From positions 1 through 39,287 of the forward strand of contig CANQME010000019.1 of the NCBI GenBank assembly GCA_947624815.1: 39,287 bases of DNA. The letters run 5' to 3'. Origin of the DNA: an uncultured Lachnospiraceae bacterium. GTDB taxonomy: Bacteria; Bacillota; Clostridia; Lachnospirales; Lachnospiraceae. Below, in pieces: positions 28,472 to 36,634 of the stretch. Numbering within the stretch: the stretch's first letter is position 1; every line of letters starts with the position of its first letter. Below the pieces are notes generated by a model. It worked only from the letters and a program-made list of their open reading frames with translations. It was not told the DNA's origin and did no database searches. A program made the translations under genes and the position numbers.

Positions 28472-29179
28472 ATGAAATACAGAAAAGAACTCTATGGAGC
28501 GGCCGTCTGTTTCCTGCTGGCGCTTCTGTGCTTTGCCGCCGGACGGCGGTCGGATCAGGAGGCTCTGGCCGAACGCATCGCCCCGCATCTCCTGCGCTTT
28601 CATATCCTGGCCGACAGCAATTCCGCCGCGGACCAGGCGATGAAGCTGGAGGTAAGGGATCTGCTGCTCGGCCTGCTGGCGGAAGGCACGGCGGACGCAG
28701 ACGGTCTCTCCGAAAAGGAGGCGATCTGCCGCTACGTCACGGAGCACCGCCGGGAGCTGGAGAAGGCGGCCGAAGACTATATGGCCGCCAGGGGATACCA
28801 GCGGGACGCGGCCGTCTGCATTACGAAGTGCCGGTTTCCTACAAAATGCTACGGCGATATCGTGCTTCCCTGCGGAACCTACGACGCCGTGCAGGTCACG
28901 CTGGGGAAAGGGCGGGGGCGCAACTGGTGGTGCCTGCTCTATCCCAGACTCTGCTTCGTCGACGCCTCCCACGCCGCAGTGCCGGAAGAATCCAAAAATG
29001 AGCTGCAGAGTCTGGTGGGCGAAGACGATTTCGCCGCCCTGCTTATGCAGGACGGCGTAAAGATCCAGATTCGTTTCCGGCTGCTGGAGCTTCTTGCAGG
29101 GCTTTGGCAGCGCGGAGACGGAAGCCTTAACGCGGCCGCGCCGGACAGCGAATCTACTGCTCCGTTTGATCCGACATGA
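28472..29179 (+). CDS. spoIIR: Stage II sporulation protein R
   Basis: This 235-residue secreted signalling protein is made in the forespore; in Bacillus it triggers the protease SpoIIGA to activate sigma-E in the mother cell. The start region has a transmembrane signal (LYGAAVCFLLALLCFAAG), followed by the family's LLRFHILADSNSAADQAMKL block, KLEVRDLLL, and the closing YGDIVLPCGTYDAVQVTLG and NWWCLLYPRLCF motifs. I start at the ATG at 28472 behind GGGGAGG (28455-28461); the frame opens at 28421, but that codon lies within the promoter. Its last 26 bases overlap the end of the convergent TolC-like gene. It marks the organism as a spore former. Confidence 0.93.
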   Translation: MKYRKELYGAAVCFLLALLCFAAGRRSDQEALAERIAPHLLRFHILADSNSAADQAMKLEVRDLLLGLLAEGTADADGLSEKEAICRYVTEHRRELEKAAEDYMAARGYQRDAAVCITKCRFPTKCYGDIVLPCGTYDAVQVTLGKGRGRNWWCLLYPRLCFVDASHAAVPEESKNELQSLVGEDDFAALLMQDGVKIQIRFRLLELLAGLWQRGDGSLNAAAPDSESTAPFDPT

Positions 29180-30380
29180 TGATCCCGCGGACCGCCCATT
29201 CATAGTCCAGGATCGCCTGGGTCAGAGCCATGGAAGCGTTGTCCGCCGACACCTTCTGCTGAAGATAGGCCATTTTGGTCTGCAGGTACTGAAGCTGGCC
29301 GATCATGCCCAGCTCGTACTGCCGCCTGCCGCTCTCCTCGGTCAGCCTGGCCGCCTCCAGCGTCGTGAAGGATGCCTCATAGGCGGCCCGGTCGGCCAGA
29401 ACCGTCTGATAAAGCTCCTCCAGCTGGGTCTTGATCTCTTCTTTCGCTTCCTTTCGCACCTTTTCCTTCGTCGAATAGCCGGATTTGCTGCTCTTCAGCG
29501 TGTCGTCCAGCGTCTTTAAGGAATAGCTGTTGTCCAGAGCCTCGGTAATGTCGGCCGCCGGATTCATCGCGTCGATCTTCGTCAGATCCGGAGCGGGAAC
29601 CGTTCCGATCGCCGCCGAAGCGTCGTAGGTCCAGCCCGTCATCACATACAGATTCTGCCGGAGAGACAGAAGCGTGTTGTCCAGAGACAGCGTCTGGTTC
29701 TGTGCGGACAGAAGCGACTGCTGTGCGGACAGCACGTCGTTGTCGGTCGCCATGCCGACGTCCCGCTGCGTCTGGGCGGACCGGACGGCCGCCTGGGCAA
29801 GCTCCTCCGCCGCGGCGCACAGCTCGCGGGAGGAAAGGGCCTGATTATAGCCTATGAACATCTTCTGTACCGCGGCTGTCAGGGAATAAAGGGTCTGGTC
29901 CCGCATGTCGCGGGTCTCCTGATCCATGGTGTTGGCCGTCTTGTTGATCGCCTTAATCCCCTGCTCGATGCCGCGAACCCCTTCCTGCACCGTCTGATAG
30001 AGGCCCTTGGTCTGCTCGTACATCATCTGCTCCATCTGCGACTCCGAATTGGGATTCATCTGATCCAGCGTTTTCTTCAGCTCCTTCTCCGAATCCTTCA
30101 TCGTTTTCAGATCCTCGGAGGTCCGCATCCGGGAAGCCGTCTCCCTGCTGGCGTCGATCATGGGCTCGATCGATTCCAGGACCTGCCGGTAGGACGGGTT
30201 ATAATACCTGATCAGATTCTCCAGCTCGCCGTACTCCATCAGATTGTCCTGAAGGCTGGTCCAGGTCTGATCGTCCATGCCGCTCGGCCGCGTGACCGCG
30301 CATGCCGGACACACCGCGCCGCCGGCCAGAACCGCCGCCAGCACAGCTGCGCATACCGCTCTTCTTCCTGCGCTCCTCAT
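29154..30380 (-). CDS. TolC-family (outer membrane factor-like) protein, second copy
   Basis: This 408-residue secreted protein has a signal peptide (AVCAAVLAAVLAGGAVCPA) and two long helical halves with heptad-like patterns. Typical TolC/OEP blocks are present: GMATDNDVLSAQQSLLSAQNQ near the middle and YELGMIGQLQYLQTKMAYLQQ near the end. In diderms such proteins trimerise into an outer-membrane channel; here, in an apparent monoderm, the role is open (wall-spanning conduit or periplasm-like adaptor). The ATG at 30380 directly abuts the TAA of the preceding paralogue, so translation is coupled. Last gene of the efflux operon; its 3' end overlaps spoIIR by 26 bases, tail to tail. Confidence 0.85.
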   Translation of the reverse strand: MRSAGRRAVCAAVLAAVLAGGAVCPACAVTRPSGMDDQTWTSLQDNLMEYGELENLIRYYNPSYRQVLESIEPMIDASRETASRMRTSEDLKTMKDSEKELKKTLDQMNPNSESQMEQMMYEQTKGLYQTVQEGVRGIEQGIKAINKTANTMDQETRDMRDQTLYSLTAAVQKMFIGYNQALSSRELCAAAEELAQAAVRSAQTQRDVGMATDNDVLSAQQSLLSAQNQTLSLDNTLLSLRQNLYVMTGWTYDASAAIGTVPAPDLTKIDAMNPAADITEALDNSYSLKTLDDTLKSSKSGYSTKEKVRKEAKEEIKTQLEELYQTVLADRAAYEASFTTLEAARLTEESGRRQYELGMIGQLQYLQTKMAYLQQKVSADNASMALTQAILDYEWAVRGIIMSDQTEQ

Positions 30381-31577
30381 TTACCTCACTCCCTTTTTCA
30401 CCCAGTCGTAGGTCTCCATGGCCGCGAACAGCTGCAGCTTTTTGACCTCCAGATCGGACTGACACGAGACCAGGTTGGCCTCCGCCTGCAGCGTCTCCAT
30501 GGCGGTTCCCATACCGACCCTCTGCTTCGCCTGGGCGGAGGAGCAGGAACGGCTCGCCACGTCCAGATTCAGCGCGGCCTGGTCATAGGCCGCTTTCGAC
30601 GAAAGCACCGACTGATAGGCGGAGCTCAATGCAATGGCGATCTGCTGCTTATCGTTCTCGACCGCGGACGCGTGAACTGTCTGACCGCTCAGCGTCACGG
30701 AATTGTCCAGCTTTCTCTGATCCGACTTCAGCGTATAATCATTTTCACAGGCCGTCGCCAGATCCGTCTCCGGATTCATCGCCGCGATCCGGTTCAGATC
30801 CGGTTCCGGCAACGACCGGATCTCCGGCTGCGCGCCCTGCGCCCATCCCAGCATCACGATCAGGTTCTGACGTGTGGTCTCGATCTGGTTCTGGAGGCTC
30901 AGGATCTGGGCGTCCGCGTTCTGCAGGTTCTGCTGGGCCGTAAGCACGTCCGCATAGGTCGCCATGCCCACGGAGGAATTCTGCTGGCGTCTGGTATTAT
31001 CCAGGACCGCCGCCATCAGCTCCCGGTTCTTCTGCGCCGCCGTCAGCTGGCTCTGGAGCTGAAAATAGGTATTCATGGATGACTGCGCCTGCGCGGTCAG
31101 GGATTTCTCCGTCTTTTCCAGATCCCACCGCTTCGTCGTGCCGTCCTCGGCCGCGTCGATCGTATTCTGGATCTGGATCTCCCCCATGCGCGCCTGGTAC
31201 TCGGAGGTGATCATGGACAGATCGTCTTCCGAAAGGGCGGCCTGATCGTAGTAGTCCTCCACGGCCCGCTCCGCGTCGGTTACATAATCCTGCGTAGTCT
31301 TGCCGGAATCCGCCTTCTGCCAAGCCGAATAGCTCTCCACGACCGTCGCGTTGTATTCCTCGATCAGATCCCCGATCTCCTCGTACTCCAGCACGTCGTC
31401 CCGAAGCCTCGCCCATTCCTCCGCCGTGCGGGCGAATTCCGGGCTCGCGGCCCGCGCCGTTACAGTCAGCGGGCCTGCCGCCGCAGACATTCCTGCCAGA
31501 AGCACGGCAGCCGCCGCGGCTGCGCGGCGGGACGCCGCCGGCGTTCTGTATAGTCTCCCTGTTCCGTTCATTTTCAT
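30381..31577 (-). CDS. TolC-family (outer membrane factor-like) protein, first copy
   Basis: This 398-residue secreted coiled-coil protein is a paralogue of the next gene. The features are a signal peptide (AAAAAAVLLAGMSAAAGPLTVTARA), a long helical hairpin and the OEP block GMATYADVLTAQQNLQNADAQ, then VGMGTAMETLQAEANLVSCQSDL near the C-terminus. The two copies share the D-L-x-x-I-x-A-M-N-P motif between their halves (PEPDLNRIAAMNPETD here, PAPDLTKIDAMNPAAD in the other), which shows common descent. I start at the ATG at 31577 behind GGGGGAG; the longer frame from 31640 lacks a site. It follows the RND permease by 83 bases. Confidence 0.85.
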   Translation of the reverse strand: MKMNGTGRLYRTPAASRRAAAAAAVLLAGMSAAAGPLTVTARAASPEFARTAEEWARLRDDVLEYEEIGDLIEEYNATVVESYSAWQKADSGKTTQDYVTDAERAVEDYYDQAALSEDDLSMITSEYQARMGEIQIQNTIDAAEDGTTKRWDLEKTEKSLTAQAQSSMNTYFQLQSQLTAAQKNRELMAAVLDNTRRQQNSSVGMATYADVLTAQQNLQNADAQILSLQNQIETTRQNLIVMLGWAQGAQPEIRSLPEPDLNRIAAMNPETDLATACENDYTLKSDQRKLDNSVTLSGQTVHASAVENDKQQIAIALSSAYQSVLSSKAAYDQAALNLDVASRSCSSAQAKQRVGMGTAMETLQAEANLVSCQSDLEVKKLQLFAAMETYDWVKKGVR

Positions 31578-31660
31578 TCGGTTCTCCCCCTTTTTAAACG
31601 ATCGCACAGACCGCATTCCACGCCCCGGATACGGGCGCATCCGTTTTGCGGCCCGGCATT

Positions 31661-34600
31661 TTACATCTCATCGTCAAGCTCCGGCATCTGCAGTCCCTTA
31701 AGCTTCGACATCACTGAATAGTAGGCCGGCAGCATCAGAAGCGCCAGAAGCGTCGACGCCACAAGACCGCCCACGTCCACCAGCGCCAGACCCTGCAGCA
31801 GCTCGCCCGCGTCTCCGTAGGCCAGACACATGGGGATCATGGCCACCACCGTGGTCAGCGTGGTCATCAGGATGGGTCGCAGACGGGTGGTTCCCGCCTC
31901 GACCAGAGCTTCATTCAGCTCCATTCCGTCATGCCGGTACTGGTTCACCGTGTCCACGTAGAGGATGCCGTTGTTCACCGCGGTTCCCACCAGCATCATG
32001 AATCCCAGCATGGACGGCATGCTCAGCGTCACGTCCGTGATGTACAGACGCGAGAACGAGCCGATCAGACCGAAGGGAATGGTGGTCATGACCATCAGCG
32101 AGAACTTGGGCGATTCGAACTGGGCCGCCATGACCACGAACACCAGGAAGGCGGCGATCAGGATGGCCCTGAACAGGCTGTCCAGCTCCTCGTACATGGT
32201 CTCCGTGACCGTATTGGTCACGATGGACATTTCCCTGGCCATTCTGGGACGGATCACCTCACGGATCAGCTGCTCGGACACGGCGTCCATCACTCTTTCA
32301 TCCGTATTATCGATATAGTCCGTATAATCGGCGGTCAGGGTCGCCTGGTACTGCTTGTTATAACGGGTAATGCTCTGCGGGCTGTCCTCATATTCCACCT
32401 CCGCGATGTCCGTCAGGGCTACCATGGCGCCGGAGCTGGTGGGGATCAGGATGCCCTTCATCTGATCCAGCGTGTCGTACTCGTTCTCCGGATACTCCAC
32501 CATGACGCTCACATCATGGCCGTTCACCTCCAGGGTCGTGGCCTCCACGCCCTCCAGCATCATATTGATCATACCGGCCACCTGAACCGGGGAAAGTCCC
32601 TCTGCCGCGGCCTGGACCGGATCCAGCTTCACCTTCACCAGCGGCGCCGCGTTCTCAAGCGTGGAATGGACCTTGGTGACCTCCGGCCTCGCCGTCAGAT
32701 CCGCCGCCATCTCATCGGTAACGGCCTTCAGCGTATCGTAGTCCGTACTGGCCAGGATCACCTCGAAGCCCTCCGCCTCCGACATCAGGGAGCTCATCAT
32801 GCTGACCGGCTGAAGCGTGATGTTGCAGTCCGGGATCCGGCTCAGAACGGGACGCCATTTGCGGATCACCTCATCGGTGGAAAGCGTCCTGTCGTCCCGC
32901 AGATACGCTGTCAGGGATGCGCCGGAGCCGCCGCCGATGGAAGAGCTTAAGCCGCTGGCGCCGTAGGAGAGCATGTAGGTCGCCACATCCTCATCGTTCG
33001 CCACGATCTCCTCCGCCTGGCTCAGGATCTCATTGACCGCCTCCACCCGAAGGCCGGGCCGCGTCTCGATACTGACGTTCACCGCGCCTTCGTCGGCCAT
33101 GGGCATCAGCTCTCTGCGCAGTTGGAACGCCAGATATACGGAGCCGGCCAGCAATGCGACCGAGGTGAAGATGACCAGCCATTTGTGGGGCAGCAGCACT
33201 CTCATGACTCTCCGGTAACCGCCCTGCATCACCCGAAGGACGCCGGACATCGGCGCCTTCTGCCGTTCCCTCGGCCGGTACATGACATAGCACAGGGGCA
33301 CGATGGTCACGGCGGAGATCAGGGACGCCACCATACAGAAGACGATGGTAAAGCCCAAAGGCTTAAACAGCTGTCCGGACATTCCCTTCAGCATGGCCAG
33401 GGGCAGAAATACCACGCAGGTGGTCAGCGTCGAGCCGAAAATGGACTGGAACACGATGCCGCTGCCCTCCAGGGCGCCCCGGGTATATTCCCGGATGCTG
33501 TCCCCTCTGGTGGTACGGAAGCAGCTCTCCATGACCACGATGGAGTTATCCACCATCATGCCGACGCCCAGCACAAGGCTGCTCAGCGTGACGACATTTA
33601 AGGAAAATCCCATCAGGCTCATGGCGATCAGCGCCACCAGGATCGACACCGGTATGGACGTGCCCACGATCATCGACGCCTTCAGATCGCCGAAGAACAG
33701 CAGGATAATGACCATGGAGACCACCACGGCCATCGCCATGGTCTGCAGCACGGAGGTCAGGGAGTTGCGGATCATGACGCTGTTGTCGCTGACCACGATC
33801 ATCTCCAGATCCGGATCGGCGGCCGTCAAATCGGCAACCACCTCCTGCACCGCGTCGGATACCTCCACCTCGCTGTTGCTCTGATTCTTCTGGATGTTAA
33901 TGGAAATGGTCTCGCGCCCGTTGAAGCGTCCGATGCCGTTCTCCGCCTCCAGGGCCGGATAGATATTGGCCACATCGTCCAGATAGATGATGTTGCCGTT
34001 GCCGGCGGGGATGGGGATGTTCTTCAGGCTCTCCACAGTATCGTAGGGCACCTCGGCCGTCACCGACAGATTCTGCCGGCCCACGTCCGCGTCGCCCACC
34101 GGGAAGGTAAAATCGGCGCTTCCGATGACCGAGGCGATGGTGCTGATATCCAGCCGGTACTGGGACAGCTTCTCCGGAATCAGCTCCACCCGCACGTACT
34201 CGGCCCGGCCGCCGCTGATGTCCACGCTGGCTACGGAGGACAGCTTTTCGAACTCGGGGACGATCTCATTGTCCACATAATTATACAGGTTATCCTGTGT
34301 GTCGTTGTTGACAGCCAGACTCATGCTCGCGGTCTGGTTGATATCCATCTCGATGATGACCGGCTCCTGGACGTCGTCCGGGAACGTGGTCTTAAGCGCG
34401 TCCAGGATCTTCTTCAGATCGTTGTAGGCGTCGTCGATGTCGATGCCGTACTCATACTGGATCAGCACCACCGAGGAATTCTCGCTGGAAATACTCTGGC
34501 TGTTCTCCAGTCCGGACAGGGTACCGATGCTGTCCTCGATCGGACGGCTTACCAGCTCCATCACGTCGTCGGGGCTGGCGCCGGGATAGACCGTGAACAC

Positions 34601-34738
34601 GATCAGCATCGGCATGTTGATCTCGGGGATCAGCTCCAGCTTGGAGGAGAACACCGAACTCAGGCCGAATACCAGAAGGCTTAACACCACCATCAGGGTG
34701 GTGACCGGCCGTTTTAAAACGGTTCTTGTGATGTTCAT
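31661..34738 (-). CDS. RND-superfamily efflux permease (AcrB/HAE1-like)
   Basis: This 1025-residue proton-driven exporter has the usual RND plan: one transmembrane helix at the start (RPVTTLMVVLSLLVFGL), a large porter loop (YPGASPDDVMELVSRPIEDSIGTL), six helices, a second porter loop (about 560-830), and five to six more helices. In helix 4 the motif is GVGMMVDNSIVVMES, so the second acid of the usual Asp-Asp pair is Asn. In helix 10 the usual Lys site reads GTAVNNGILYVD, with Asn. That Asn-bearing form is seen in other non-AcrB RND pumps. The start overlaps the adaptor gene (ATGA) behind GGAGGAGG. The substrate is unknown. Confidence 0.95.
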   Translation of the reverse strand: MNITRTVLKRPVTTLMVVLSLLVFGLSSVFSSKLELIPEINMPMLIVFTVYPGASPDDVMELVSRPIEDSIGTLSGLENSQSISSENSSVVLIQYEYGIDIDDAYNDLKKILDALKTTFPDDVQEPVIIEMDINQTASMSLAVNNDTQDNLYNYVDNEIVPEFEKLSSVASVDISGGRAEYVRVELIPEKLSQYRLDISTIASVIGSADFTFPVGDADVGRQNLSVTAEVPYDTVESLKNIPIPAGNGNIIYLDDVANIYPALEAENGIGRFNGRETISINIQKNQSNSEVEVSDAVQEVVADLTAADPDLEMIVVSDNSVMIRNSLTSVLQTMAMAVVVSMVIILLFFGDLKASMIVGTSIPVSILVALIAMSLMGFSLNVVTLSSLVLGVGMMVDNSIVVMESCFRTTRGDSIREYTRGALEGSGIVFQSIFGSTLTTCVVFLPLAMLKGMSGQLFKPLGFTIVFCMVASLISAVTIVPLCYVMYRPRERQKAPMSGVLRVMQGGYRRVMRVLLPHKWLVIFTSVALLAGSVYLAFQLRRELMPMADEGAVNVSIETRPGLRVEAVNEILSQAEEIVANDEDVATYMLSYGASGLSSSIGGGSGASLTAYLRDDRTLSTDEVIRKWRPVLSRIPDCNITLQPVSMMSSLMSEAEGFEVILASTDYDTLKAVTDEMAADLTARPEVTKVHSTLENAAPLVKVKLDPVQAAAEGLSPVQVAGMINMMLEGVEATTLEVNGHDVSVMVEYPENEYDTLDQMKGILIPTSSGAMVALTDIAEVEYEDSPQSITRYNKQYQATLTADYTDYIDNTDERVMDAVSEQLIREVIRPRMAREMSIVTNTVTETMYEELDSLFRAILIAAFLVFVVMAAQFESPKFSLMVMTTIPFGLIGSFSRLYITDVTLSMPSMLGFMMLVGTAVNNGILYVDTVNQYRHDGMELNEALVEAGTTRLRPILMTTLTTVVAMIPMCLAYGDAGELLQGLALVDVGGLVASTLLALLMLPAYYSVMSKLKGLQMPELDDEM

Positions 34739-35802
34739 TGAACCCCCTCCTCCAGAAGCGCCGGCGCATTTTCATATAATTCCGGACTCCAGGTGGTGAT
34801 GACCTGATCGGAAGCGTCCAGGCCGGATACGATCTCGATGTTCTCGTCGTCGCTTAAGCCCGTCTCTATGGACACCTCATGGACGGTCCCGCCGTCGTAG
34901 GTATAGACGTACGGCTTGCTGTTCCGGTAATAGATCACGTCCACCGGCAGCGTCATCACGTTCTCCGCCTTATCCGCGGTCAGATAGAGCCGGACCGCAG
35001 AGCCGCTGATCAGCGCGTCTGCATTCTCAAGCGTCGCCTCGGCGTCGAACAGTCCGGTGTAGGAGCTGACCATGGAGCTGACCTCGGTAATGGTTCCGGT
35101 GTATTCGCTCCCGCTCTTCTCCACACGGATCGGTTCCCCTTCCTTCACATGATCCAGCATGGCCTCCGTCACCGAGAATGTGACCGTCTTGGTGTCGCCG
35201 CCGGAGATCACGCACAGCGGCGAGGACTGGGTAGCCATCCCGTGGACCTCCATGGTGCTGGACTCGATCTTGCCGGCAATGGTAGCCGTCACATGACTGA
35301 AGTCGATCTGATAATCATAGGCAAGCTTGGCGCTGTCGTACTGGATCTGGGCCGCCTTGACAGAGCTTTCCACCTGCTCGTAGGACTGGGCGGCGATATC
35401 TCCGGAAGCGTAGAGCACGCTCATACGCTCCAGATTGGTCTTGGCGTCATTCAGCTGGATCTCGGCGGCGTCCAGCTGGAGCTTCGCGGAATCCACCTGC
35501 TTCGTATCGATCTCACAGAGCAGCTGACCCTCCTCCACGTAATCGCCCACATTGACATAGACCGCCGTGATCTCCCCGGCGGCCATGGGGATCACATTGA
35601 CCACATCCGACGGCGACACGCTTCCGATCAGGCTGCGGAATACCTCGATATCACCCTTTTCGGGATTCATCACCTGCACCGTAGGCGGCGCTACCGTCTC
35701 CGCCTCCACCTCCGGCTCCGACATACGGGGCGCCACAAAAAATCCGAACGCGGCAGCCGCCGCCACGATTACGGCCGCCCCGATAACTGCTCCCTTGCTC
35801 AT
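34735..35802 (-). CDS. RND efflux membrane fusion (periplasmic adaptor) protein
   Basis: This 355-residue HlyD/AcrA-type adaptor has an N-terminal transmembrane anchor (VIGAAVIVAAAAAFGFFVAP), the first lipoyl-like half (GEITAVYVNVGDYVEEGQLLCEID), a helical hairpin with LDAAEIQLNDAKTNLERM and YEQVESSVKAAQIQYDSAK, the second lipoyl half (VTATIAGKIESS), then beta-barrel and membrane-proximal parts (PVDVIYYRNSKPYVYTYDGG, VSIETGLSDDENIEIVSGL). It would link the permease to the TolC-like proteins. I start at the ATG at 35802, 8 bases after GGAGG; the frame opens further up at 35835. It lies between tetR and the permease. Confidence 0.93.
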   Translation of the reverse strand: MSKGAVIGAAVIVAAAAAFGFFVAPRMSEPEVEAETVAPPTVQVMNPEKGDIEVFRSLIGSVSPSDVVNVIPMAAGEITAVYVNVGDYVEEGQLLCEIDTKQVDSAKLQLDAAEIQLNDAKTNLERMSVLYASGDIAAQSYEQVESSVKAAQIQYDSAKLAYDYQIDFSHVTATIAGKIESSTMEVHGMATQSSPLCVISGGDTKTVTFSVTEAMLDHVKEGEPIRVEKSGSEYTGTITEVSSMVSSYTGLFDAEATLENADALISGSAVRLYLTADKAENVMTLPVDVIYYRNSKPYVYTYDGGTVHEVSIETGLSDDENIEIVSGLDASDQVITTWSPELYENAPALLEEGVQ

Positions 35803-35851
35803 GATCCTATCCTCCAAAATGATTGTTTTCAACAAATTGCCGCCGAAGGCT

Positions 35852-36478
35852 TCACGCCGCGCCGGCCTCCTTCTGCCCGCGGTACGAACCGCGCCGGAGT
35901 ATCTTAAGAGCTCTCCGGTAATCCTCCCGAAGCTTTTCCTCCTGCTCCGGATGCAGGCAGAACTCCGACAGACAGCTGACCAGCACCATCGCCGTCAGCT
36001 TAAACACCTGGACAATATTCTCCTCCGACGGATCCTCGAACAGAGTCCGGTCGATCTTATCGAGAAGCAGGCATTTGACCTCCCGCTCGCAGTCCGACTG
36101 CTTCGGAAGGGAATCCATGATCGGCTCCGGGTACATGATCAGGTTCTTATGCAGGGCAAACAGGTTGTTATGCCTGCAGAAATCAATGGCCTGGTCCATC
36201 AGCATGGACATCAGGCCGAAATAATCTCCTCCGGCCTTCTCGATGCTTTCGAGACAGAACTGGTTCCACTGCTGTCTGGTTCCCCACAGGATGAAGGCCA
36301 GCAGCTCCCTTTTGTCTTCGAAATACGTATAGAAGCTGCCCCTGGAGATCCCGGCCTGCTTGATGATCTTGTTGATCGAGACCTTTTCGTAGGGCTGGGC
36401 GATGAATTCCTCCACGGCCGCCTTCCATATAACGGTCTGCTTCTCGCCGGACAGCCTCATGAAACGCTCACTTGGCAT
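35852..36478 (-). CDS. TetR/AcrR-family transcriptional regulator
   Basis: This 208-residue repressor-type protein has its HTH in residues about 25-60 (YEKVSINKIIKQAGISRGSFYTYFEDKRELL), followed by a helical ligand-binding domain with no recognisable ligand signature. It is the first gene of the efflux operon, 49 bases before the adaptor gene. The start is the ATG at 36478 behind AAAGGAGC. Two TGACA-N3-TGTCA palindromes overlap its promoter, so it probably represses the whole operon until a pump substrate is bound. Confidence 0.92.
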   Translation of the reverse strand: MPSERFMRLSGEKQTVIWKAAVEEFIAQPYEKVSINKIIKQAGISRGSFYTYFEDKRELLAFILWGTRQQWNQFCLESIEKAGGDYFGLMSMLMDQAIDFCRHNNLFALHKNLIMYPEPIMDSLPKQSDCEREVKCLLLDKIDRTLFEDPSEENIVQVFKLTAMVLVSCLSEFCLHPEQEEKLREDYRRALKILRRGSYRGQKEAGAA

Positions 36479-36562
36479 GATATATGGCTCCTTTCCGCGC
36501 GGCGGTCCGTCCCGTTCCCGGACAGAATCATCTGCCGGCGCCACGGTCCGTCAACGCAAAAG

Positions 36563-36607
36563 TGACAAGATGTCATTCATTATAATGACACCCTGTCACC
36601 CTGTCAA
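36563..36607 (-). promoter_or_regulatory. Consensus promoter with two TetR-type operators
   Basis: On the minus strand a perfect TTGACA (36607-36602), 17 bases, and a perfect TATAAT (36584-36579). Two perfect-armed palindromes of the form TGACA-N3-TGTCA lie at 36586-36598 (in the spacer) and 36563-36575 (just past the -10), centres 23 bases apart, with a third half-site in the -35. A protein bound here would exclude RNA polymerase. Confidence 0.85.
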
Positions 36608-36616
36608 TGCAGTCTA

Positions 36617-36631
36617 TGTATATTTTATACA
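36617..36631. promoter_or_regulatory. 15-bp palindrome between the gntR-type gene and the tetR promoter
   Basis: TGTATA-TTT-TATACA is a perfect inverted repeat (apart from the central bases), 9 bases upstream of the tetR -35 and just after the stop of the GntR-type gene. It could be an operator for the GntR/FCD protein or an upstream site for the efflux operon. There is no evidence beyond symmetry. Confidence 0.4.
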
Positions 36632-36634
36632 AAT

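Noticed and set aside
36581-36586. Plus-strand TATAAT as a second, divergent promoter
   Set aside because: The motif is nearly palindromic, so the minus-strand -10 reads similarly on the other strand. No -35 or gene fits on the plus strand.
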